Below, in pieces: positions 1 to 9,666 of a DNA stretch of 40,341 bases (positions are counted from its first letter, which is position 1; each line of letters begins with the position of its first letter). The notes beneath the pieces were generated by a model, which saw only the letters and a list, made by a program, of their open reading frames with translations, searched no databases and had not been told where the DNA came from. The position numbers and the translations under genes were made by a program. The DNA comes from Phallusia fumigata (lineage: Eukaryota > Chordata > Ascidiacea > Phlebobranchia > Ascidiidae): NCBI GenBank assembly GCA_008931825.1, contig QXVZ01012773.1, forward strand, positions 1 to 40,341, read 5' to 3'.

Positions 1-178
1 GCTAATTGTATAAAACAAGATACTCAAACTTTTATATAGCTTTTCTAATTTATAATTATAAACACTTAAAAATACTTAAAACAACTGTAACATCGCCGTA
101 ATATGTTGCTTAAGCGGATGCACAACTTTAAACAACCTATGCACTACCCGTTGATTCAATACGTTTTTCTTGTTGTAG

Positions 179-1365
179 CACCCACGACTGCCACGCCCAC
201 AACTGCTTCTACAGCAACTTTGCATATCAAACAAACATCACGTCCAATTGATCACACTACAGCAACGACTGTAACGACTGATGAAATTATAACCAACCAC
301 AAAATTCAAGGTAACGTATTTCAGGATAACTACTTAACTTCAAATTAAATAGAAACAGATTTAATTTAAAGATATTGCAGTGTAAAAACAAAAAACATAT
401 TTCATCAACTAATAACAATAACGAATTTTTTAATAGAAGCAGAATCTACAAGGAAAAGTCTTTAAAACCGTTGCAAGTAACTACTGAGCCCACAATAATA
501 ACCTAGCGTTGGCGTCAGCATTATGACATGACGTAGCTAAATTGTATTGCTTGTTTGTTTAACGTTTTCTTTACCGTTTTATGTTTGTTTCATACCCATT
601 GTTGGACAAATGTGTTGTGCAGAGATTTCCAAACATCCAACATCTATATTGTTGATTCCAATAACTGTCAGGAAATTTTGATTCCACCTTAAATTGAACA
701 AAAAATTTGTTTTAGATGAGGGAAGCAACTCATGGTTTATTTTTGTATTTCCACCAATTACTGGATTTGTCGTCGTTGCCACCGGAGTTACAGTATTTTT
801 TATCTACCGCAAAAGGCACGTATGATATTGACAAAGAGAATATTTCGAGTGGTTTATTTTTCTTTTCATTTGTTTTAGATCTAAAAATAAGGAAAAACAA
901 CAAAACCATGCGTACGCTGAAATAGGTGAGGCTTAGTTTAACGTATGTATTTTATGATGATAGTTGCTAAAGACCATGATGTGTGAGAGCCTCTGCCAAC
1001 ATTGCGCATTGTTTTTGCAACATCATGTCCAGAATGCTCAAATTCAGCCAAATGTTTTTTGATAACACCCAAATAATTTAAGCCTGAAATATCGTTTTTT
1101 TTTAGATAAAAGCAACTTCACTTGCCAAGCAGTTTCGAATCCTAACAAAGAATCAAAGTATGAAAACGTCATAAAACCTAAAGGGAAAAGTGTAGCTTAT
1201 GCTTACAACGACATTATCAGTCCAAACAAAGCAAGCCACACCTACAATAACACTGTAGATCATACGGAAGAACGTCATATCTACAATAACATTGTAAGCC
1301 TCAACAAAGTAGAAATGGATGCTTCCACAGAGGATTTGATGACGCTAAATGTATATGAAAACTAG
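179..1365 (+). CDS. Lectin A: C-type lectin-like receptor, 5' partial (stalk, TM and tail only)
   Basis: Exons visible: stalk 179-310, transmembrane 716-815, juxtamembrane 879-925, tail 1106-1365. The window opens inside the intron that follows the second lectin-domain exon: bases 1-60 closely match 2935-2994 of lectin B, so the lectin-domain exons lie just upstream. The stalk is Thr-rich (44 codons). The transmembrane helix reads WFIFVFPPITGFVVVATGV and ends in YRKR. The juxtamembrane exon ends in AYAEI. The tail (86 residues) has YENV, YAYN, YNDI, YNNT, YNNI and a terminal VYEN. Exon sizes and phases (1, 2, 1) match lectins B and D. The transmembrane exon ends AAAAG followed by GC, not GT, so it needs a GC-AG intron or is a damaged donor. 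The role as a signalling receptor is inferred from the paralogues. Confidence 0.8.
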
Positions 1366-1712
1366 GATGCAGCAAAAATCTTGTTGTAAAAACGCTGATG
1401 ACAACCATGTGGTATTTAAATTCACAGTTTTATCAAAAGTTTTGAACTTTTTGGATCGACCCATCAGTATTTTAGTATGTGATAAATTTAAAGCTTCGGT
1501 ATGACAACAAGCTGTAACAATGTTATTTGTATCCTAATGAGCTGCAGCACCATGTTTGACATTGACAATTGTAAGTGACGTGTGTGGCAAATTGAAAAAA
1601 AAAACATGAAAAAGTTTTTGAACAAAATTAAACTACATTTCTGTCAATCTTTTTTATGTTGATTTTATATTTTTGTCGTTGTTTTTTCTCTGCGACTATT
1701 AATCAGGTGTAC

Positions 1713-1718
1713 AATAAA
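1713..1718 (+). terminator. Likely polyadenylation signal of lectin A
   Basis: AATAAA lies 348 nt after the stop of lectin A, inside a stretch (ATTAATCAGGTGTACAATAAA) that is conserved downstream of lectin B at 4700. Conservation between the two paralogues supports the call; there is no transcript evidence here. Confidence 0.45.
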
Positions 1719-1897
1719 AATTTAAACCACAGCCACAGTACGTAACGTTTACGTTCACCCGATATATCAGGTGTAAACTGCAAATAAATTGATGAACTAT
1801 GCAAACTGCGACAATGTTAAATATATTTAACAAAGATCCATAGTTCAACAAATCAGATCCATAGTTTAACAAAACATAATGTTGTTTGCGACAGTAA

Positions 1898-2030
1898 CGC
1901 ATTGCTACACACGTCATCCACAAAAACAACACAAAGTTTCCGTTATAATCATGACGTAGCATATACATTGCAAGATCCTGTGACAAAGTTTACCATCTTA
2001 GATGACTTGTGGGTGGATAAATGACAACAC
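1898..2030 (+). promoter_or_regulatory. Conserved upstream block of lectin B
   Basis: The block contains ACACGTCATCCACAAAAAC, then AACACAAAGTTTCC, TGACGTAGCATATACATTGC and TTTACCATCTTAGATGACTT. The same order recurs upstream of lectins C, D, E and F. ACGTCAT and TGACGTA are inverted CRE/ATF-like half sites; ACAAAG resembles a TCF/Sox core. The block ends about 240 nt before the ATG. A role as promoter or enhancer is inferred from position and conservation only. Confidence 0.55.
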
Positions 2031-2210
2031 ATCTACGGTCACTGACTTGATACGACGTTTGGAGAATAACATCTCGACAAACAAGTTAAAATAGAATAAA
2101 AGATTTGATCAACAGTCACACAGTGGAAAATGATTGAGAGTCCGCCATATTGGTTCTCTGTCTAAAAGCAGTTTTGATATTTTTTCTCGTTTTAAGGATT
2201 GGTGCTGGAA

Positions 2211-2217
2211 TATAAAG
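2211..2217 (+). promoter_or_regulatory. TATA-like element before lectin B
   Basis: TATAAAG lies 63 nt upstream of the chosen ATG. Counterparts are at 5515 (63 nt before lectin C) and 9619 (48 nt before lectin D). If used, transcription would start near or after the upstream in-frame ATGs (2235, 5539, 9646), favouring the inner starts. The pyrimidine-rich stretch ending AAG just before it (2181-2196) could instead be a splice acceptor. Confidence 0.3.
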
Positions 2218-2273
2218 CACCTTACAGCACATTGATGCTAATTGTGATAATTGTACGCAGCTTACAGCACAAA

Positions 2274-4332
2274 ATGGCAGCGTTATGGATTAGTATTACT
2301 CTCCTAGTGCAACTTGTCAATGCACAAACCTGGTATTCATATGAAAGACATGAATACTATATTGAAAAAGCGAAATTTGTTTATTCATATGCCGAAGCTG
2401 AAAGAGCGTGTGCTGCGAAAAGCGCTACAGTAGCAAACGTCAAAACAGCTGAACTTCACAATTTTCTGGTGGAAAAAGTCGGAAATTTGTCAGGTGAATT
2501 TTGTTTTATCTCTGTAAGCAAAACAGTTCCGATACCTCACTACCAACGCGACAAAGACAAAAAGCAGCAACATGATGATAATAGTGTGAATGGTTTGTGT
2601 ATAATTTTGAACCGTAACAAAAAAATGAAATTACACGATATCAAAATTTTACCACTTTGTATATCAAACGTTTTTCATAATTGTCTTACAGCTCACCCAC
2701 ACTCAATATTTATTGGAGCGACACGCAGAGCAGATACAAATAACCTCCATTGGACAGATGGAACAAGGGTTGATGTGGGACAGTGGAGTATCAGCGAACC
2801 AAATAACAGTGGTGGAAATGAGAATTGTGTGACCATGGGATATTCTGGAGCATTTTGGAAAGGGCTAAAGTGGATTGATGTTCCATGTATATCCCGTGGC
2901 AGATATATTTGTCAAAGAAATCTTCCAGGTAAAGCTAATTGTATAAAACAAGATACTCAAACTATTATATAGCTTTTCTAATTTATAATTATAAACACTT
3001 GAAGATACTTCAAACAGTTGCAACATCGCCGTAATATCTTAGCTGGAATGGGTTGACCAATTGTAAACAACCCCTGCAGTAGTAACTGTTGAGTCAATAT
3101 GTTTTGCTTGTTGTAGCACCAACGACTGCCACGATTACAACTGCTTCTACAACATCTTTGGAAATCAAACAAACATCACGTCCAAAAAACCACACTACAA
3201 CCACGACTGTAGCGACTGATGAAATTATAACCAACCACAAAATACAAGGTAACGTATTTTAGGATAACCACTTAAATAGATCGACTTATCGACAGCAGTT
3301 AATTCAAATTAAATGGGAACAGATTTAGTTTAGAGATACCGTAGTGTAGAAACAAATAACATATTTAAAGAACTAATAACAATACCGAATTTTTTAATAG
3401 AAGCAGAATCTAAAAGAATCATCTAAAAGCAAATGAAAAGCAAATTTCAAAGAAACATTATAGAACACAGAGAAATTTTGTTAAACGTGCCGCTGTAACA
3501 AAAAATTAGTTATATTGTTGTTTCCAAAACCTGTTAAAAATTTTGGATTCCACTTTCATTGAATAAAAATATTGTTTCAGATGAGATAAGCAACTCGTTG
3601 TTCATTGTTGTATTTCCATCAATTGCTGGATTTTTCGTCGTTGCCACCGAAGTTGCAATATTTCTCATCTACCGCAAAAGGTATGAAATAAGTTAAAAAA
3701 GGAAAATAAACTGTGGTTTATCTTTCCTTTGTTGTGCTGCAGGTCTAAAACGCAGGCCGAACCTCAAAACCATGAGTATGCCGAAATTGGTAAGTCTTGA
3801 CCTAACGTATGTACATTTTACGATGACAGACTTCCTAAACAGTTGCTCCCAGGACAAGAAACAAATTCATACTGTTTAAAAGCTTCTACTGGAATTACCT
3901 ATGATTTCCTATGCTATTTTTTTCCTATGTTAAGTTTTATATCGAAAGAATAATTAAATTTCGCAAATTTATTGCGGACCATAATAAAAAACTTGACGTT
4001 GATATCGTTTCGTTTATGAAGATGAAACCAACCTCACCCGCCAAGAAGCTTCCAAACATAACAAAGCATCAACTTATGTGAATATCGTAACCGAAAAACC
4101 TGAAAGTAAAAGTGTCAAGACGAAGAAAGTTTCCAACAAAACAGAAGAACAAGTAGACGAAGCTTATGCCTACAACGGCACTATCAGTCCAAACGAAGCA
4201 AGCCACACTTACAATAACATTGTAGAACCTACGGAAGAACGTCATACCTATAAAAACATTGTAAGCCTTAACAAAGTAGAAGTGTATGCTGCAACAGAAG
4301 ATGTCAAGACATCGAATGTATATGAAAACTAG
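2274..4332 (+). CDS. Lectin B: type I C-type lectin receptor with ITAM-like tail, 348 aa
   Basis: Exons: 2274-2493, 2692-2928, 3117-3248, 3581-3680, 3743-3789, 4022-4332. The start at 2274 has a good context (AAAATGG) and gives a 220-nt first coding exon, as in every other gene of the array; an in-frame ATG at 2235 is the alternative. The signal peptide is MAALWISITLLVQLVNA. The CTLD has the helix cysteine (ERACAAKSA), WTDGT, EPNN, ENCVTMG, WID and the last two cysteines (VPC, YICQ). A Thr-rich stalk and a single helix follow. Unlike its paralogues, the helix has a Glu (ACC GAA GTT, 3649-3651) where they have Gly. The tail has YVNI, YAYN, YNNI, YKNI, YAAT and VYEN; YNNI and YKNI are nine residues apart, an ITAM-like spacing. 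Calcium-dependent sugar binding and signalling are inferred from the family. Confidence 0.87.
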
Positions 4333-4699
4333 AGTGCAGAAAATGCCTTGTTGGCTTGTTGAAAAAACGCGGATGACAACCATGATACGACCACTGTGTT
4401 AGTTAAAAGTAAAATTGTAATCAATCGCTTTACCCTTTTTGGATCAACCCCATGTATCTTTTAGTAAGTGACACATTAAGAACTGAAAACTTAACTATGA
4501 AAACAATTATAGCAATGTTGTTTGCATCTTAATGAGCTGCAGCACCACATTTCACATTTATATTTGTTAAGTGACGTGTGTGGGAGACTGAAAAAAACAA
4601 CAAACGTTTTAAAAATGTTTAAGTTTGTTTTCTGTCAGTTTTATTTATATCATTATTTACACGTTGTTATTGTTTTTTATGACTATTAGTCAGGTGTAA

Positions 4700-4705
4700 A
4701 ATAAA
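4700..4705 (+). terminator. Likely polyadenylation signal of lectin B
   Basis: AATAAA lies 368 nt after the stop of lectin B in the sequence ATTAGTCAGGTGTAAAATAAA, the counterpart of the site after lectin A. Confidence 0.45.
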
Positions 4706-5295
4706 ATTTGCCATTAATATTAGCATCTGAATTTTGTGTGAGGCGTTTTCTGAAAAAGTTGCTGTAGCTAGGGGTCGCCCTTGAGCCGCTAAGTTCGGGA
4801 TTTTCTTGGACAAAAAAACACGATTATACGAAGATTGGCAAAATATTTTAACTCATTATCAAACTCTATGCGTTATACAATTTTTGAGCTGGAAAAAGAA
4901 TCAAGGTTGGTACATATGTGTCGATATGTAAAAAGTTGTATTAACAAAATATTGAAAAAAAATGTGAGTTGTTTTGGGGTTTTGTAAAATCGGAGAAGTT
5001 GTTTCAACAGCAATGACGTTACACATGACTAACAACCTTAAAGGAAACTTGAAGTACCATCGATTTCGACAAACATGGATTGGTTAATTATTTTTAAATG
5101 TGAAATCGGAAATTTTTTGTGCTTATTTCGCATTTGAAAGCCACAAAACAATTGCTTACATTCTTTGTCCACCCGCTCAACGCAAATGATGTATCAGGTG
5201 CAAAATGGGATGAAATTATGCAAACTCGAACTGCGGGAGAGTTAAATGCACAGATCCATAGTTTAACAGAACAGAACGTTGCTTGTGACAGCAAC

Positions 5296-5405
5296 ACATT
5301 GCTACACACGTCATCCACAAAAACAACACAAAGTTTCCTTCACTTTTTACCATCTTAGATGACTTGTGTTTAGTTGGTGGATAAATAACAACACATCTAC
5401 GGTCA
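5296..5405 (+). promoter_or_regulatory. Conserved upstream block of lectin C, with internal deletion
   Basis: This matches the lectin B block through ACACGTCATCCACAAAAAC and ACACAAAGTTTCC, but jumps from there to TTTTTACCATCTTAGATGAC. The roughly 40-nt segment with TGACGTAGCATATACATTGC is missing. The block ends about 170 nt before the ATG. Confidence 0.55.
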
Positions 5406-5514
5406 CACAGTGGAAGATGATAGAGAGTCTCAATATCAGTTCGTTGTCTAAAAGCAGTTTGCATTTCAAGAATGAAACAAGTGTTTTTCTCGTTTTGATA
5501 GATTGGTGCTTAAA

Positions 5515-5520
5515 TATAAA
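5515..5520 (+). promoter_or_regulatory. TATA-like element before lectin C
   Basis: TATAAA lies 63 nt before the ATG, in the same setting (ATATAAAGCAC) as in lectin B. Confidence 0.3.
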
Positions 5521-5577
5521 GCACATTATAGCACATTGATGCTAACTTTGATAATTGTATGCAGCTTACAGCACAAA

Positions 5578-8160
5578 ATGGCAGCTTTATGGGTTAATAT
5601 TATTCTCCTTGTGCCACTTGTCAATGCACAAACCTGGTATTCATATGAAAGACATGAGTACTATATTGAAAAAGAGAAATTTGTTTATTCATATGCTGAT
5701 GCTGAAAGAGCGTGTGCTGCCAAAAGTGCTACAGTAGCAAACGTCAAAACATCTGAACTTCAAAATTTTTTGGTGGAAAAAGTCGGAAATTTGTCAGGTG
5801 AATTATATTTTTCCTTTTTGTAAGCAAAACAAGTCTGATACCTCACTACCAAAGTCTGATACCTCACTACCAACGTGACAACGACAAAATAACAGCGTGA
5901 TTTTGATGGTTTGTGTATAATTGCAAACCGTAACAAAAAAATACGTTACACGATATCAAAATTTGACCACTTTGTATACCAAACATTTTTTATAATTGTT
6001 TGACAGCTCACCCACACTCACTATTCATTGGAGCGACACGAATAGCAGGTACAATTAACTTCAATTGGACAGATGGAACAAGGGTTGGTGTGGAACAGTG
6101 GAAAGATAGGGAACCAAATAACAGTGGTGGAAATGAGAATTGTGTGACCATGGGATATTCTGGAGCATTTTGGAAAGGGCTAAAGTGGATTGATGTTTCA
6201 TGTATATCCCGTGGCAGATATATTTGTCAAAGAAATCTTCCAGGTATATCCAAATATTATGTTACGTAACTTGTCGATGTTTATTTACTACTACAACACA
6301 TTTAGACACAATTCGTATCTATTTACAAAGATTTTCAAATCCCAGCGATATAATGTCAAGTTAACATGCTTGTGATTATCTCATTTTCTGCCAATACACT
6401 CCTTGCAGTGACACGACAAAGGATTTTTTTGCAGTTTCGGACTGTCCTCTGATTGTCCTTTGATTGTTCCAAATAAACATTTCTTGTTGCAGCAACAACG
6501 TCGTCTACGACTACATCTGCTTCTACAACAACGTCTCAAATAAAACAAACTACAGCATTTCACACTACAAAGACTTTAGAAATGACGACTAACAACAAAT
6601 TGCAAGGTAAATGTTTAAAGATAATAAGCAGCAAAGGTAGAGGTACTTAATTTCAACTGTAGTAGGGAAAACTTGATATTAAAAGTGAAACATTCTTCAG
6701 CGTTAAGCGGGTTAGTGCAGCCATAACATTTTACTCTGATTTAACAGAGACAACTGATGCATCAGTAACAAAATCCGACCACAGAGGCCTGTACAATACA
6801 ACTGCGCAAAATACTTCTGGTAACGAAATTGGAAGACAATTATATATTTCAGACGCATCTTTAAGAAAACCAAACCCGCAGTAATTTACACCGATTATTA
6901 TAACGCACGTGCAAAAGCAATTATGACAATGTTAACATTATCGCACGATGCAGGTTTTTATTTTAAGTAATTTTCCATAGTAGTTCACCCAACACAGACA
7001 GAAGCACCGTCATCAATTGTATTTTTGAAAAACGGGAATTACATAAGCATGACCGGGAATGACGTCACTAAAGCAACACCAGCTATACTTTTATAATTCC
7101 AATTGCTTTCAATTAAGTGTCATATTTGATTTTGAATAGCTTGATAATGAAAAGACCAAGCTAATAGAAATGTTACAAATCACAAATTCCTATCCGCTAT
7201 TTAACAAATGGAAACTGTCGTTACAGATCAAAGAAGTGACTCATTGCAGGTTGTTGTGATTGCGTCCGTCATTGGTTGCGTCATCATTATCACGGGAGTC
7301 GCAATGTTTCTTATATTACGCAAACGTCAAAGGTACAAGCTGCACTCTGGCAAATGCATTAGGTCTTTAGTTTATGGGTTTTGTTATTTACAGATCCAAA
7401 AAGCAGACAAAATCAGAAAACCAGGAGTATGCTGAAATCGGTAAGACATTACCTGAAAAAATTAATGCCTTGCAAAGTTATTTCAGATCTTCCTAAAGCA
7501 CCCAAAACTTTTTTGAAGAATTTTCGTCGAATAACTAATCCTTTGACCTTTCATAGATGCAGTTATAAAGGTATAGCTCGTAACAGAAATTGCTGTTCAT
7601 ACATCACAATAAAAACATTTGATGATCGTTTTGAAACCCCAAATAGTGCGCAAATGGACATGGAAATTCTTTAAAACGCACGTAGCAAGATATTTTAAAA
7701 CAAATACACCTTTTTTTTGTTCTTCATTTTTGTCTTTGATCTAACCACAGTCAACTGTCAAACAGGTTCCAACACCAACCAAGCACCAACGAATGGAAAC
7801 GCCGTCAACTTGGAACCAGAAAATGCAATGGTAGGAACAGGGAATGTTCCAAAAACAAACAACGACCAATCAGAACATGCTTATGGCTCCGTTTTCAACG
7901 AAATCTACAACATTGACGCAAACGATACAGCAACGTACGCAACAGCAGAAGATTCTGGGATTCGACAAAAAAATAGAAAAGTGGAAACAAAACACCAACA
8001 CAAGCAACATGTCAAAAATCCGGATTGCCATGAAATGTATTATGTGGGTGTCAAGATTAAGACAGGAATCAAGCAACAATATGAAACTATTCAACCTGAA
8101 CCTGTTTATGGTGAAACTACAAGCGATGTGTACGCTGTGGTGGATAAGAAAAAGAAATAA
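5578..8160 (+). CDS. Lectin C: type I C-type lectin receptor, about 396-401 aa
   Basis: Exons: 5578-5797, 6007-6243, 6493-6606, 6748-6819, 7227-7332, 7394-7440, then a tail starting at 7766 (acceptor AACAG, matching lectin E) or 7751 (acceptor CCACAG, 15 nt earlier and in frame), ending 8160. The signal peptide is MAALWVNIILLVPLVNA. The CTLD has EPNN, ENCVTMG, WID and RYICQ. There are two stalk exons (38 and 24 codons); the second is shared only with lectin E. The helix is VVVIASVIGCVIIITGVAMF followed by LRKRQR. The juxtamembrane exon ends in EYAEI. Tail tyrosines include YGSV, IYNID, TYATA, YYVGV, QYETI, VYGET and VYAVV, and the protein ends in KKKK. The second half of its lectin exon is nearly identical to lectin B, which suggests gene conversion. 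Confidence 0.85.
5832..5872 (+). repeat. Short tandem duplication in lectin C intron 1
   Basis: The 20-nt unit AAGTCTGATACCTCACTACC occurs twice in a row. The homologous intron of lectin B has one diverged copy (GATACCTCACTACCAACG), so the duplication is specific to C. Confidence 0.7.
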
Positions 8161-9297
8161 AAGCTTAGATAATTTTTTGGAAAAAAAAGCGGAACTGGAC
8201 AAGCGGCTGCTGCTAGACAGCAAAACGATAAATCGCAACACCTGACTTAATCAATTAATTATTGTCAAATAGTTTTCGACGTTTTTGAAAGTAATCCAAA
8301 ACTTATTGGTTGGTCTGGATAAAGGTGTAACGCCGGGCAGACCCATAAACGTGCATCTTCAGTGCGAAACAGCCATTGGTAAAACGTTAACAACAAAATG
8401 TATTTTACTATGTACAAGTATTTGGGCATGTCTGTTTTCATTAGGTTACTTGTCAATTCTGTGTCTTGTGTTCGAAAATCATAATTTAAACCCACGAACG
8501 GTCCATCCGTGCCTGACGTTATATCTGATTTGTTTCTGTGGGTGGCGTTGATAGACACAGTTGCCTGCTGCATGCTGGGCAATAAATTGTATGCAAATTT
8601 CCTAGTATGCAAACTAGTTTTTCCAATGTTGTGTGTTAACCTGTTGTTTCTGTACTAATTTGTTGCCTTCTCTTGCAACAATATTGTCATTTTGTTGTTG
8701 TTTTTCTGCACTTCTGTGGCGCTGTGTAGTATTAATAATAACGGTAGATGTCGCTCATGAGTCACATAGATCTTGTTAACCACAACATTTTCGCCGACAA
8801 GCCGCCTGCTTAACGGTTTTAAATCTCTACAGAAACCTTATTAAAAAAAAGCAAGTTTTGTTCAATTGTTCAAGTTTTGACGCAACAATGTGTTTTGCAA
8901 CCTGCTTAAGTTTATGTAACCTGTCGTTTGTCTGATATTTATTTAGATATCGGACGCTAGTCAAAATTAGGATAAGTTTTTGTTGCTACTAGAAATTTTC
9001 CTAAACTGATTTGTTTGTTTTTTGTGTTAGTACGGAAGTAATATTTGAGGCGTATAATATTGTACATGTGTGCGGAATATTGTGTAGCAAGAAAAAATAA
9101 AAAAAACAATACATATTAAAATAATATCGACAACTGTGACACCGCGACAAACACGTATTGGCCAATTACGTTTAACAGCGCCGAGCAAGATAATATTTTC
9201 GTACGTAGCTTCTTTAAACCCATGTGCTCTGACCACAGCACCGTAAACACTCCACTGTTAAACAGCTCAAACCTTATTTTAGAACCGGAATATAGAA

Positions 9298-9435
9298 GTA
9301 CACTGCCACATACGTCATACATCAAAACAACACAAAGTTTCCTGAATTATAATGACGTAGCATATACATTGCATGATGCTGTGGAAAAGTTTACCAACTT
9401 AGACGGCTGGTGTTCAGTGGGACAAGTCACAACAA
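9298..9435 (+). promoter_or_regulatory. Conserved upstream block of lectin D
   Basis: It contains CACATACGTCATACATCAAA, ACACAAAGTTTCCTG, AATGACGTAGCATATACATT and AAAAGTTTACCAACTTAGAC in the same order and spacing as the block before lectin B. It ends about 230 nt before the ATG. Confidence 0.55.
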
Positions 9436-9618
9436 CGACTTAATACCAAGTACACAGACAAACACCGTATGGAAGGAAAGATGAAACGAACGGTCTATAG
9501 GCAGTTCGCAGGTAGAGATTATTGGCACTTTTCCATATGTGTTTTGTGTCCTGAAGCAGATGACTTATCAGGAATGAAATAAAAAGTTTATTGTTGTTTT
9601 CTAGCTTTAAAGAGTTGG

Positions 9619-9625
9619 TATAAAG
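9619..9625 (+). promoter_or_regulatory. TATA-like element before lectin D
   Basis: TATAAAG (GGTATAAAGCAAC) lies 48 nt before the chosen ATG. The sequence is similar to the elements before B and C. Confidence 0.3.
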
Positions 9626-9666
9626 CAACATCAACCGGTTTTTTAATGAGTAGCCTATGCCACGAA

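Larger units (their letters stand above)
1366..2273 (+). other. Intergenic region, lectin A to B
   Basis: It holds the 3' UTR and poly(A) signal of lectin A, then the conserved upstream block and TATA-like element of lectin B. No gene was found in it. Confidence 0.7.
4333..5577 (+). other. Intergenic region, lectin B to C
   Basis: It holds the lectin B 3' UTR and poly(A) signal, about 550 nt without recognisable content, then the lectin C upstream block. Short open frames here show no family similarity. Confidence 0.65.
8161..9666 (+). other. Intergenic region, lectin C to D
   Basis: AATAAA overlaps the stop of lectin C. The motif GGTAGATGTCGCTCATGAG lies at 8743-8761 and recurs after lectin E at 17704-17722. 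The lectin D upstream block follows. No gene was found. Confidence 0.65.

Noticed and set aside
2199..2972. Single 257-codon frame read as one exon of lectin B
   Set aside because: It joins two lectin exons through an open intron; donor and acceptor positions match all paralogues. Retention is kept only as a minor possibility.
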